Part shown: in pieces, positions 20,217-29,686 of the stretch
How the letters are laid out: every line of letters begins with the position of its first letter
How positions within the stretch are numbered: the stretch's first letter is position 1
From: Pogostemon cablin
Lineage: Eukaryota > Streptophyta > Magnoliopsida > Lamiales > Lamiaceae
Length of the DNA stretch: 64,000 bases
Direction of reading: 5' to 3'
Assembly: GCA_023678885.1 (NCBI GenBank)
Contig: CM043009.1
Coordinates: 13,819,117-13,883,116 of the forward strand
Notes under the pieces: generated by a model
Databases searched by the model: none
Told to the model about the DNA's origin: nothing
What the model saw: only the letters and a program-made list of their open reading frames with translations
Position numbers and translations under genes: made by a program

Positions 20217-21050
20217 TAATTTAAATTTATGGATTTAATTAATTAAAAGGTCCTAAATAAATTATGGGATCAATTAATTATTAAAAACCAAAATTATAAA
20301 TTAAGCCCATGGAGAAGCCCAAGATGCTTAAGTGAGCCATTAAAATAATTCATGTGTGTTTAATTAATTTAAGCCCCAAATCATGAAAATTAAAATCAAT
20401 ATAAGCACTCTTGGCCCAAAATATGAAGCAGTAGGCGGCCCAAGTGAATAAGAAGGATCAGATGGCCCAAGTAGAAACTGAAAATTAAAAAAAAATAAAA
20501 AATAAAAAATAAAGGGCCCAATTAATATTGGAAGCACTTGAATGCAGTAAGCAAGCTGATTTGAGATTGGGTGAGTTTGAGCAAGTCAAAATTAACTTGA
20601 TGGGGTCAAAATTGAAGTTATTCTTTTTTTTCCTCTATGAAATTGCGTGGAATGGGTTTCTCCAGCAAAAGGGGATTAAGCTGCTCAACCAATTCCTCTC
20701 TCTTCGAAAAACAACAACCAGCCATCAGTACCCGTCAACACCACCGGGGATTCACCTCGCATCGCCACCGGTCACGCACCCGGCCGCCTGAAGCTCGCTG
20801 TTGCCCTTCACATAAGAAAATCATAGCCAAACACAGTCGGATTCGCGACCCAAGGAGCGCTGCTCGCTGCCGAGGTACGTTTCCGCGCGCGCTACTTCCA
20901 GAGCTCGATCGACGTGCCGCCGCCAGGGTTCACGCCGGATTCTCGCTAGCGAGCAGCCGTCGAGAGCAGCCATCAGCCGCCGCTCTCACACGCCATTCTG
21001 CTTCCCAGTCGCCAAGAGCATTACCGAATTCAGTCTGAATCACACTAAAG
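20217..21050 (+). other. AT-rich then GC-rich non-coding 3' internal region
   Basis: 20217-20330 aligns, in reverse, with the AT-rich stretch of the old element (about 7990-8110). 20700-21050 is GC-rich with Arg/Pro/Ser-rich open frames and no domain, the counterpart of the 6955-7645 island. No PMD-type ORF is present between pol and here, unlike the old copy. Confidence 0.55.
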
Positions 21051-21119
21051 CGACGAGACCATCTTCCGGCTGGTCCGATCGAAAGCAGACAACAACCGCC
21101 CTCCCGCTCTTCAAATCAA

Positions 21120-22010
21120 AGCTGCCGGAGGTATGAGCTCGATAAGCAGTCACCATAGGTGGTCTGCCATCAATCGCCCTCCCGCTCTTCAAATCAATGC
21201 TGCCAGAGGCATGAGCTCGATAAGCAACTACCATGGGTAGTCCGCTCTCGTTGCATCAACACGTCGGAGGTGTGAGCCCAACAAGCAACCACCATGGGTG
21301 GTATACCGTTGACTGCTTTCCACCTCGCGGTATGAGCCCGACAAGCAACCACCATGGGTGATCCGCCGTCAACCGCTCTCTACCTCGACATCGTTGGTTC
21401 GACTGCCTGAGTATGTTAAAAAGCTTCTCTTTGGTCAGGTTTCTTCATATCGTCGCCAAAACGTCATCGGAGATGTGAGCCCAACAAGCAACCACCATGG
21501 GTGGTCTACCGTTGACTGCTTCCCATCTCACGGTGCGAGCCCAACAAGCAACCACCATGGGTGGTCCACCGTTGACTACTCTCTATCCCAACATCATCGG
21601 AGATGTGAGCCCAACAAGCAACCACCATGGGTGGTCCGCCGTTGATTACTCTCTATCCCAATGTCAAAGGAGATGTGAGCCCAACAAGCAACCACCATGG
21701 GTGGTCCGCCGTTGATTACTCTCTATCCCAACGTCATCGGATACGTGAGCCCAACAAGCAACCACCATGGGTGGTCCGCCGTTGACTACTCTCTATCCCA
21801 ACGTCGTCGGAGATGTGAGCCCAACAAGCAACCACCATGGGTGGTCCGCCGTTGACTACTCTCTATCCCAACATCATCGGAGGTGCGAGCCCAACAAGCA
21901 ACTACCATGGGTAGTCTACCATTGATTGCTCTCCACCTCACGGTGCGAGCCCGACAAGCAACCACCATGGGTGGTCCGCCGTCGACTACTCTCCACCTCG
22001 ACGAGTTGAA
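21120..22010 (+). repeat. Tandem array of about 12 palindrome-bearing units
   Basis: Units of about 60-80 bases (one stretched to about 140) each contain gagcccaacaagcaacc followed by the near-palindrome accaccatgggtggt, then a variable ccgttgactactctctatcc segment. Units start near 21128, 21206, 21268, 21330, 21473, 21534, 21604, 21672, 21744, 21814, 21883 and 21943. The central units are almost identical and the outer ones diverged, the usual signature of unequal exchange. Short open frames on both strands come from the repeat period and are not taken as genes. Confidence 0.9.
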
Positions 22011-22323
22011 TATTTTGTTTGTTGGATAGCTTTGATGAAAAAAATTGAGTTCATGAAGTATCATTATATAGTAGTGGATTCATGGATAATTATGGACTCA
22101 TGAATAATTATGGAAATTATTTGTGGATAATTATAGAAGCTACTAGTGGACTCATGGATAATTATGGAGATTATTGTGAGGTGTGCAAGCTCTACAAAAT
22201 TGTAGGAGATTCTTTACTACAAATAACTTTGATAATTTTGGGTAAGGGTCATGAAATCTTGGTGAACAAGAAACAAATCTTTTGCGATTCCTTCACAACA
22301 AGACATTCTGTCCGTGAATAAAT

Positions 22324-22337
22324 CGCAAGGGGGCATT
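22324..22337 (+). promoter_or_regulatory. Polypurine tract
   Basis: cgcaagggggcatt lies directly before the 3' LTR, the position where the plus-strand primer forms. Confidence 0.8.
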
Positions 22338-23244
22338 TGTAAGCAATTAAAATTCACGGTCCAATCAAAGGGCGACACGTGGATTTTATTGATTAAATAT
22401 CAATTTTAATTTATTATATTTTATTTTGGGGATTTAATAAATTAATTCCTAAAATAGATTAATAAATAATTGATAATTAATTTAATACCCAATAAATTAA
22501 GTAGGGTTTAAATTAAGTAAAACTTGACCCCTAAGTTAAGTAAAGCATGGAAGGTTCCAGAATCAGGTCAAATTAAGCAATGACCAATCAAGCTGTGATA
22601 TATTTTGAACGGCCCAAGCCCGCAGAACCAGGCCAAATCTGTCATAGACCAATCAGATTGCAAGATATTTATGGGGCATGCTCATTCCTCACCTATATAA
22701 GGAGCCCTCCTTCATTCACTCCAGACACACTAAAATACTTGAAGACATAAACGCTCTGAAGAGATCAAGAACACGAGCAGCGCTCCCTTGAGATCTTCAA
22801 GCATCTTCAAGTCAAGAACGACAAACGATTGGGGATTAAGGTGCGGAGCCCCCCAAATCAAGCGTTCTTCATATACTGAGTTCTTCGGTGTTCTTCGCGC
22901 CAAGAACAACATACGACCCGGGATTAAGGTGCTAAGCCCCCCAGATCGAGTGTTCTTCGGATCAAGTACGTTTAATCCAAATAAAGGCTCGACGCCTCTG
23001 GATTAACGTTATAAGATCCAAATTCGAGTTCGGACAAGCTTCAACTGAAGATCCGACTCAACACACACAGTCAACGCGGTCAACGCAGTCAAAGTCAAAG
23101 TCAAAGTCAAGCCAAATTGGTTCGAGAGAAGAATCAGAGGATTGATAGAGATTGTTTCCTTAATCATCAAGTTTAATCCAATTGGATTATTATTGTAATT
23201 CTCTTGTGTTTATTTTATTATAAATACAAAAATTCATTGTTACA
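22338..23244 (+). repeat. 3' LTR of the young element
   Basis: 907 bp, the same length as the 5' LTR. The only difference seen is agtaaaacttg here versus agtaaaaattg in the 5' LTR. It is followed by the GAGCA duplication at 23245-23249. Confidence 0.97.
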
Positions 23245-24671
23245 GAGCATCATCAGCATCTTCCTCTTGTGTCGAGGTCTCTTCTCGTATAGTGACATGA
23301 TTTACCGTGGCAACTTCCTCCAAGAATTCTTGCATTAGAAAATGCGGATTAGACTCAACTTGCTCGTTTTCTCCCACTTTAACAATGCTCTCCACTACAT
23401 AGTCATCTCGCCTCATTTCGACGATCTTGCTTTGTAGATCTCTTTCTGCACTATGCAAGTCTGTTTGCATGATAATGGAATGAACAACATCTGACGAGCC
23501 TACACTTTCACGATCATCTTCTTCACTTTGGGTGAAGATTATTGTTTGCTTCTTGGCTTTCAACACTGTGTCACATGATAGTCAGGAAATATCTTCTTTT
23601 CATGCGCGATGGGATCCGACTATATATCTTAGGGAAGCTGGTAGTCTCGGATCTCTGGCGATTTCTGTTTCCAGCTGGTCTGAGTCTTTCGAAAACTGAG
23701 ATTCTTTCTGTCTTTATATCTTCCTCATAAGACTCCTCTTCTTCAGAGAGAATTTCATCTTCAGTGATGTAGTTCGAGTTCGCCCTTTTGATCGCAATGG
23801 GAATAGGTTTTTGCAGAACGTATCCTAAACCTATTCTAGTATACTTTGAAGTACGACCATTACTCTTCAATGTCTCTTGGGTGGTTCCACTAGGAGTCTT
23901 ATGAGACAGTTCATTTGTCACACCTTTATCTTGAGGGTCATAACCAGCTTTCACAAGAAGTTTGTAAGCTTGTGGGCTATACGATTTGGAAACTGCCACC
24001 TCAAATACATCTCCGTGCTCAGTTTTAGCTGCTTGAATTGGGCGAGGGAACCCTTTGAGTGGAGGAGGAGAAGGCTTCTCAGTGTCAACCTTAGTCAGAG
24101 GTAGTATCAACCCTTCTACAGTCTTGATCAACTGTTTGCTTTCATTAGACTGTGTGGATGAAACATCATCTGCATTCTCTTTTTCTTGTTTATCATCGCT
24201 TTTCTCTTGCGATGAACTTCCTTCTTGTTTAACAGCCTTGCTACTTTTCAGAAAATATCTAGCGTCTGCAAAATATGACTCGGCTTCTGTGAATGGCCTT
24301 TCATCACCGAGCACCTTTTTTATATTACCTCCATAGCAGTATTTGAAGCATTGATGTAGTGTAGAAGGAATCACTCTATTTTCGTGCAACCATGGGCGCC
24401 CCAAGAGCATGTTATATAATGTTTTAGCATCAATGAAATGAAACAGAACTACTGAGGCCATCTCATCTATCATTAAGTCCAATACTGTCGTACCAAGTAT
24501 TCTCTGGCCTTCTTGATTGAACCCATGAATCGTCAATCGACTACTGCCGAGGTCATTGGTTGGAATCCCCAACTTCTTTAATGTCGTTAGAGGCAAGATA
24601 TTGACCGCTGAGCCTCTATCGATCAATATTTGATTTACCCTTTGCTCTTGAGTATAACCAGTTAACAACAA
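23245..24671 (-). pseudogene. Old Tat-lineage pol, first half (protease and linker), broken
   Basis: On the minus strand from 24671: LLTGYTQEQRVNQILIDRGSAVNILPL, the protease core in which the active-site DGGS of the young copy has become DRGS. Then LGRPWLHENRVIPSTLHQCF, a charged linker, LPLTKVDTEKPSPPPLKGFPRP and ERISVFERLRP. A stop and frameshift occur at about 23571-23566. The frame then runs up to the insertion point at 23245, and the continuation lies at 12265 on the other side of the nested element. The start of pol (about 24870-24672) is also disrupted. Confidence 0.88.
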
Positions 24672-24674
24672 TGG

Positions 24675-26428
24675 TCGGTTGTGAGATTATAAACTGAGCA
24701 GTAAGTCTTCCTATGTGAAGGTAATCTTCATAGCATGGGTCTCGCTTTTAATTCCAGACTCGACCTTATATGGTTGAGCTTCGCTTGCCATATGACATGA
24801 ATCATTTTCACCGTCTGCAGAAGTAGAATTTGCGGTTGCATCTTCATCTAGAAAGATCTTCCCTTGCTCCACTAATCGCATAACTTTGTCTTTAAAGACA
24901 AAACAATCTTTGATAGAGTGTCCACCAGTCTATGATACTTGCAGTATTTAGGATTGTCAGTTAGTCCCACTTCTTCTGGTCGCTTCATTTCAGGAAGGTC
25001 GATAAGTTTGTCTTTGAGCAGATTATCAAATATGCCTGGGACATCTGAATCCAAGAATGGATACTTCCTTTCTTGCATCTCTTTCAAGGTCAATCTTCTT
25101 TGCCCCCTTTCCTGGGACTCATTATTCACTTTATCATCTTTTTCATTCTCATTCCTTTGGAACTTGACATTTGATGCATTTGTTGCCATAGACTCCTTTT
25201 CAGAAGATTTGTTGTAGGGTTTGCCCCCTTTTCTCATCTCTTGTTTTTCTTTGTACTTGTAGAATCCAGGAATCGATGGCTCTACAACTCCACTTATCCC
25301 CATACTTAGCTCCATGTCGTGAGCTCTTGTGGCCAAGTCTTCAAAGGTTTTAGGCTTAATCCCTTGAAGTATGTAACGAAGACTCCATTGCATTCCTTGT
25401 GTGCACATCTCGATGGCAGAAACTTCAGACAGTCGATCTTTACAATTTAAGCTCAAATTCCTCCATCAATTAATATACTCAATTACTGGCTCTTCTTTTA
25501 ATTGACGAGTGTTAGTCAATTCTATCATGCTAACCGTTCATCTAATACTATAGAAACGATTAAGGAATTGTTGTTCCATCTAATCCCAACTATCTATAGA
25601 ATCAGCCTCCAAGTCGGTGTACTATTCAAAAGTATTTCCCTTTAGAGAACGAACGAATTATCTCACCATATGATCTCCGTAAGTTCCGGCATCATTGCAT
25701 GTTTCAATAAAATATGTTATATGTTGCCTTGGATTACCTTTGTCATCAAACTATTGGAACTTGGGGGGTTGATAGTTAGGTGGCATCTTTAAGTTGTCAA
25801 CCCTCCTAGCATAAGGCTTAGCATAAGTGAATGAAGGCTTGGAGCTCTCTTCGAATTGGTCTTTCATTGTGCCAAGTATAATACTTTTTAGCTGGCTGAT
25901 AGGAACCATTCCATCATGGGAAACATTCAATTCTTCTTCAATCACCTTCTTCCCCGTCGACTGGTGTTTCACGTAGTCATTCACTTCATTTTCAGCATCT
26001 TCATCTTGTTTTTCGTTTGCATGGCTAGTTTCAGCACCAGCCATTTTCTCCATTAATTTGAAGATCAAAGTACTTTGTTCTTGATTCTGTTTGGCAAGTG
26101 CAGTAACAGATTCAGTTAAGCTTGCCAATTGTTCTTCGACCGATGAAGTGTTTATTGCCATAGTCATGGCTATGGATGAATCTGACGATGGACTTTCTTC
26201 AGATAGAGAAGTTGAGCAAGCAAGGTTACCCTCTTCATTTTTATCATCCTGATCATCATAAGATATTCCTTTGGGGATAACTCCCACTGAAGAACCTGTC
26301 TCTGAAGAGACTTCAGACCTCACATTCTTTGACATACTTCTGGTTGTAACATTAACGTCTTCAACTTGTAGTTCCAAAGACTTGCAGACAGAAGCTGACC
26401 TGTTGACTTTGACTCTTAGCGGAACCAT
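24675..26428 (-). pseudogene. Old Tat-lineage gag, broken
   Basis: It starts MVPLRVKVNRS at 26428, 57 bases inside the 5' LTR end. TTRSMSKNVRSE, a coiled coil (VEEQLASLTESVTALAKQ) and ARRVDNLKMPPNYQPPKFQ match the young Gag. From about 25750 to 25460 the capsid part carries several stops, often where the young copy has Gln, Trp or Arg codons. Homology resumes with LSLNCKDRLSEVSAIEMC to ATRAHDMELSM and the knuckle CKYHR...DC region (about 24900). Past the knuckle the frame enters pol with LVEQGKIFLDEDA, so no gag stop is seen at the place where the young copy has TGA. Confidence 0.88.
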
Positions 26429-26869
26429 CTTACTTTGCTTGAAGAGGAGATAGAGGTAGAAACTGTCCCACTGGGCGTGCCAAAATTTGTAATAACAAAT
26501 TTATATTTATTAAATAATAAACACAAAAGAAATTACAAAGATAATCCAAGATGGATTGATCTTGAGAATTTGAATGAACAGTCTCTAGCTATCCCCTGAT
26601 TCCTCTCTTGAGTTAACCTTTTTTACTTTATCAACTTTCGGAGCCGGATCTTTGGATGAAACTTGTCCGAGCTCGGATTTGGGACTTTATAACATTTATC
26701 CAGAGGCGTCGAGCCTTTTTTCAGATCAAACGTTGACTTAAAGATTTGTCGTGAAGAACGCCGTTCAATTTGGTAGAACGTTGACTTCACGAAAACAGAT
26801 GGATGAAGAACGCCGGATTGGAGAGGCTTAGCACCTTGGTCTTTGATCAGAGGCGGTTCTTGACTTGAA

Positions 26870-27080
26870 GTTACTTTGAAGCTGCTTGAAGCTTGACTTG
26901 AAGCCTTCGACTTGAAGCTTTGAAGACTTGAAGATCACTTGAAGGTCTTGAGCTTGAAGCTTCGAAGATTTGAAGATCCTAGAAGGTCTTGAGCTTGAAG
27001 CTTCGAAGATTTGAAGATCCTCGAAGGTCTTGAGCTTGAAACTTTGAAGATTTGAAGATCCTAGAAGGTCTTGATCTCTT
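26870..27080. repeat. Imperfect tandem repeats inside the LTR
   Basis: Three or so units of about 45-50 bp contain ggtcttgagcttgaagc and agatttgaagatcct. The other LTR has fewer units (about 5240-5350). Confidence 0.75.
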
Positions 27081-27579
27081 CAAGAGCGTCTTGTCTTCGG
27101 GTCCTTCAATGTGTCTGGAATGAGGACTGAAAGTCCTTATTTATATGTAGAGAAAATAACCACTTGAGAGATATTTTCTCCTTTAAAAGATATGTTGGGC
27201 TTTTCTCCTTTAATTAAGTCTGATGGGCTGGATACGGGTCTATTTAATTTAATTAGGCCTGCTGAATTTGACTTGGGCTTATTTAATTAAATCAGACATG
27301 TAGATCTTGACTTGGGCTTATTTAATTTAACTAAGCATGTAGGATTTGATTTGGGCCTGCTTGACTAGGATTAAGCCCACTTAATATATTCTGGACTTGT
27401 TTGAGTTGAGTCGGACCCTCTTTGATTTGAGTTGAGCCCGTTTGACTTGGATTTTGACCCAAATAATTATATTAATTATTAATTATTTATTTATTTATTT
27501 TAGGAATTAATTTATTTAAATTCCTTAATAAAGAAATATTTAATCAATATTTAATATATTTTTCTTGCATTTTTATTTA

Positions 27580-28028
27580 GGGTTTATTACTCTCAGATAC
27601 ACACTTTTAAGCATATTTACTGTTAGATACATGAAATTTAAATAATTACTCTTACATACAAAATATTAAAGTAAAATACCAAATATAACCTTAAACTCAA
27701 TACGCTTTTAAACTAACAACCCTACCCCTCACCCACCCACCGACGTTGACCGGCGTTGACCCGTTGTTGACCGGCGTTGACCGGCCATTGACTGCCGCTA
27801 GCCGTCGCCGCCTGCTGCCGGAATTTAAAATGTGCAAACAAAATATGCAAAAATAAAATTGTTCAGAACCAAATTGTGCAGAATCAAATTGTGCAGAACA
27901 ATTGTGCAAATACATAGAGGTATTTATGGTATCACAATCATAATTGTGTAGTTATGAGTAATAGTGCTTTGAGTCATGTAGTTTATAGCAATTATGCATT
28001 TTTTTGTGTACCTCCTAGTAAGTGACCC
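27580..28028. mobile_element. Nonautonomous Mutator-like element (449 bp) with 9-bp target duplication
   Basis: TTTTATTTA occurs immediately on both sides (27571-27579 and 28029-28037). The other LTR of the host element has the uninterrupted site, so the insertion boundaries are firm. The ends are imperfect inverted repeats: GGGTttaTTACT and, reversed, GGGTcacTTACT, both continuing to TACACA. A 9-bp duplication and GGG-type ends point to the Mutator superfamily. The interior has a GC-rich block with five TTGAC motifs (27744-27793) and no transposase. Confidence 0.8.
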
Positions 28029-28064
28029 TTTTATTTATTAGGCAATAAAATTTAATTGCCTATC

Positions 28065-29097
28065 TTATGATTATGAAATAATATGATATAATATAATATG
28101 AGATTTAATGAGACATTTTGGGACATATTTAGAAAAAAAAAATCCTTGCTATTCCAAATTCATAAACCACTTTGGATCAAATAATTAAAATATGAACCTT
28201 AACCTTTTACAATGTGCATAATGTATGAGGGAAACTGAATACATAGTACAAAAATGTATCCATATATTGAATATGGGGAAATAAATGTGAATTAATAAAA
28301 GAGTTACTATCGTACTTTATTGGCTTAGGAGGTCCCGTTCCTATTCCTCAACGTTTTCATTTATTTTATATCCTCTTTTTACAATTCAACTAAAATTGTG
28401 TCCAAGTTCTCTTCATGTAAACCCCGTAGGCCACCCCCCACCCCCCCACCCCCTAGATTTCCTCCACTCTCTCTCTCTCACTCCCCCCCACCCCCACCCC
28501 ACCCCCTATACTGTATAGGCTATACGTACAATTTATTCTCTATTTGTTTTTGCACCTACTTTCTCTCCTGTCAATATTGCAAACAACGGCGCTCACACCT
28601 CTCTCCGATACGGAAATATTACCCCCCCCACCCCATATATCTGTGGAAGTACTTTTGAACGTATTGTGAGGAAGGGAGAGCACGAAGGAATCGAAGCGAG
28701 AAGATATCCAACATTTTTGTTAGTTTTGGTGTGCTGTAGATGCTACGTATAGATGCAAATGCATAAGCCACGAGCTTGTTCGTGATTTTTAATTTTTTTT
28801 AGGTTTTTTCTGGTGTAGAATGTGTTAGCACGGATTTTTCTGCGATGAACCAGCTGAGAGCTGGGTGTTAGGATTTCTAAATATTTCGGAAGTATTGTTT
28901 TGGAAGAGAGTTTTCTTCGGGTGTTGTATTTCATGGATTTGTTCCTGCGTTTTGCGTTTCTGGATCAGTTGATTGTCGTTTCGCATTGGTTGACGATATC
29001 AATGCAGTTGTGGCTAAGCAGATGATTGGCCAATTTTTTTTTCCTGCTTAAATGCATTGATAAGATCTGAAGACTATCTCTTCTGCGTTTTTGCCAG
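28065..29097 (+). promoter_or_regulatory. Upstream region and probable first 5'UTR exon of the ethylene receptor gene
   Basis: AT-rich to about 28390, then C-rich/CT-rich tracts (about 28430-28510 and 28620-28635) typical of plant core promoters and leaders. A presumed leader lies before the donor at 29098. No convincing TATA box was found, so the transcription start cannot be placed. Confidence 0.4.
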
Positions 29098-29567
29098 GTA
29101 CAGATTTCTTCTTACTTTCTGCTTTCATATATTGATTTCTTCTGTGTTCTTCAGTGCTTTTTTTTTTTTTTTTGTATAAATGTATTTATTTAATTTGGTT
29201 GGCTTGAATTTCTTGTAAAGGGGTTTCTATTTGTTTATTTGCTTGTATTTTGGTGGGACTAATCTGATGTCTTATTCTCTAAGCCCTAGAAATTATTTAT
29301 GTGATTAGATCAATTTACAGGTGTATAAGGCAGTAATAGAATATTATAATCGGCCTTTATTTGTTATTGGTTGGTTACGTTTGGTGAGATCTTTATGAGT
29401 CTTTGATTGGTTATTTTATTTCTTTAACCTGAGAACAGCTGATGGGCGTTTAAATTTTAACCAAATAGTGGGGTATTATACTTATTTTTGATCTTATTTT
29501 ACGAATACGAGTTTATAGATTTTATTGTTCTTTTGGGTTTTGATTTGAATGAATATTTTCCAAACAG
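29098..29567 (+). other. Probable 5'UTR intron of the ethylene receptor gene
   Basis: Donor ccag|gtacag at 29098, acceptor ttccaaacag| at 29567, T-rich interior. Leader introns are common in this receptor subfamily. The following leader (29568-29686) carries a two-codon upstream ORF (ATG GAT TGA at 29657-29665), 21 bases before the main ATG. Confidence 0.55.
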
Positions 29568-29686
29568 GAACTGAATGCCTGCACTTTTGTTGTGATATTG
29601 CTGCATTGGGAAGCTAAACAAGATAAACAAATAAATATATTTTTATATCAGAACAAATGGATTGAAGAATCAAGGCATTGGATGCA

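Larger units (their letters stand above)
12266..23244 (+). mobile_element. Young, structurally complete Tat-lineage Ty3/gypsy retrotransposon
   Basis: A 10,979-bp element with two 907-bp LTRs (12266-13172 and 22338-23244), each TGTAAGC...GTTACA, flanked by GAGCA on both sides. Between them are a primer-binding-like site, intact gag (13241-14773), intact pol (14780-19582), a long non-coding 3' region with two kinds of tandem repeat, and a polypurine tract. Domain order PR-RT-RNase H-second RNase H-integrase, without a chromodomain, places it in the Tat lineage. I see one base difference between its LTRs (near position 245 of the LTR), implying very recent insertion. It lies inside the pol gene of an older relative in opposite orientation. 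Confidence 0.95.
4807..28064 (-). mobile_element. Old Tat-lineage Ty3/gypsy retrotransposon, split by a nested element
   Basis: The element lies on the minus strand: 5' LTR 26488-28064, gag about 26428-24675, pol 24671-23245 continuing at 12265-9486, an antisense extra ORF 8169-9485, and 3' LTR 4807-5870. TTATG directly flanks both outer ends (4802-4806 and 28065-28069), the 5-bp target duplication expected of Ty3 integrases. The LTRs have diverged, and the inner end next to gag is followed by the same primer-site sequence as in the nested young element. Nested inside are the young copy (12266-23244) and a Mutator-like element in the 5' LTR. Pol ends shortly after the integrase glutamate. Many stops show it is non-autonomous now. 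Confidence 0.85.
26488..28064 (-). repeat. 5' LTR of the old element, interrupted by a Mutator-like element
   Basis: It starts (on +) tgtaataacaaattt next to the primer site and ends gcctatc before TTATG. It matches 4807-5870. It differs by a 458-bp insertion (27571-28028) and about one extra unit in the internal gaaggtcttgag array (about 26870-27080). The sizeable divergence between the two LTRs, compared with one difference in the nested copy, shows the age order. A minus-strand TATAAATAAGG lies at about 27136-27150. Confidence 0.85.

Noticed and set aside
20637..21038. 133-codon frame in the young element's 3' region
   Set aside because: Same reason: GC-rich composition, no domain, and no similar frame conserved in the old copy.
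21120..22010. CRISPR-like array appearance of the 60-80-bp repeats
   Set aside because: The setting is a plant retrotransposon, the spacers are not unique, and unit divergence follows tandem duplication.
21358..22064. Open frames on both strands across the tandem array
   Set aside because: They arise from the repeat units themselves (PNKQPPWVV repeated on +). There is no start context or domain.
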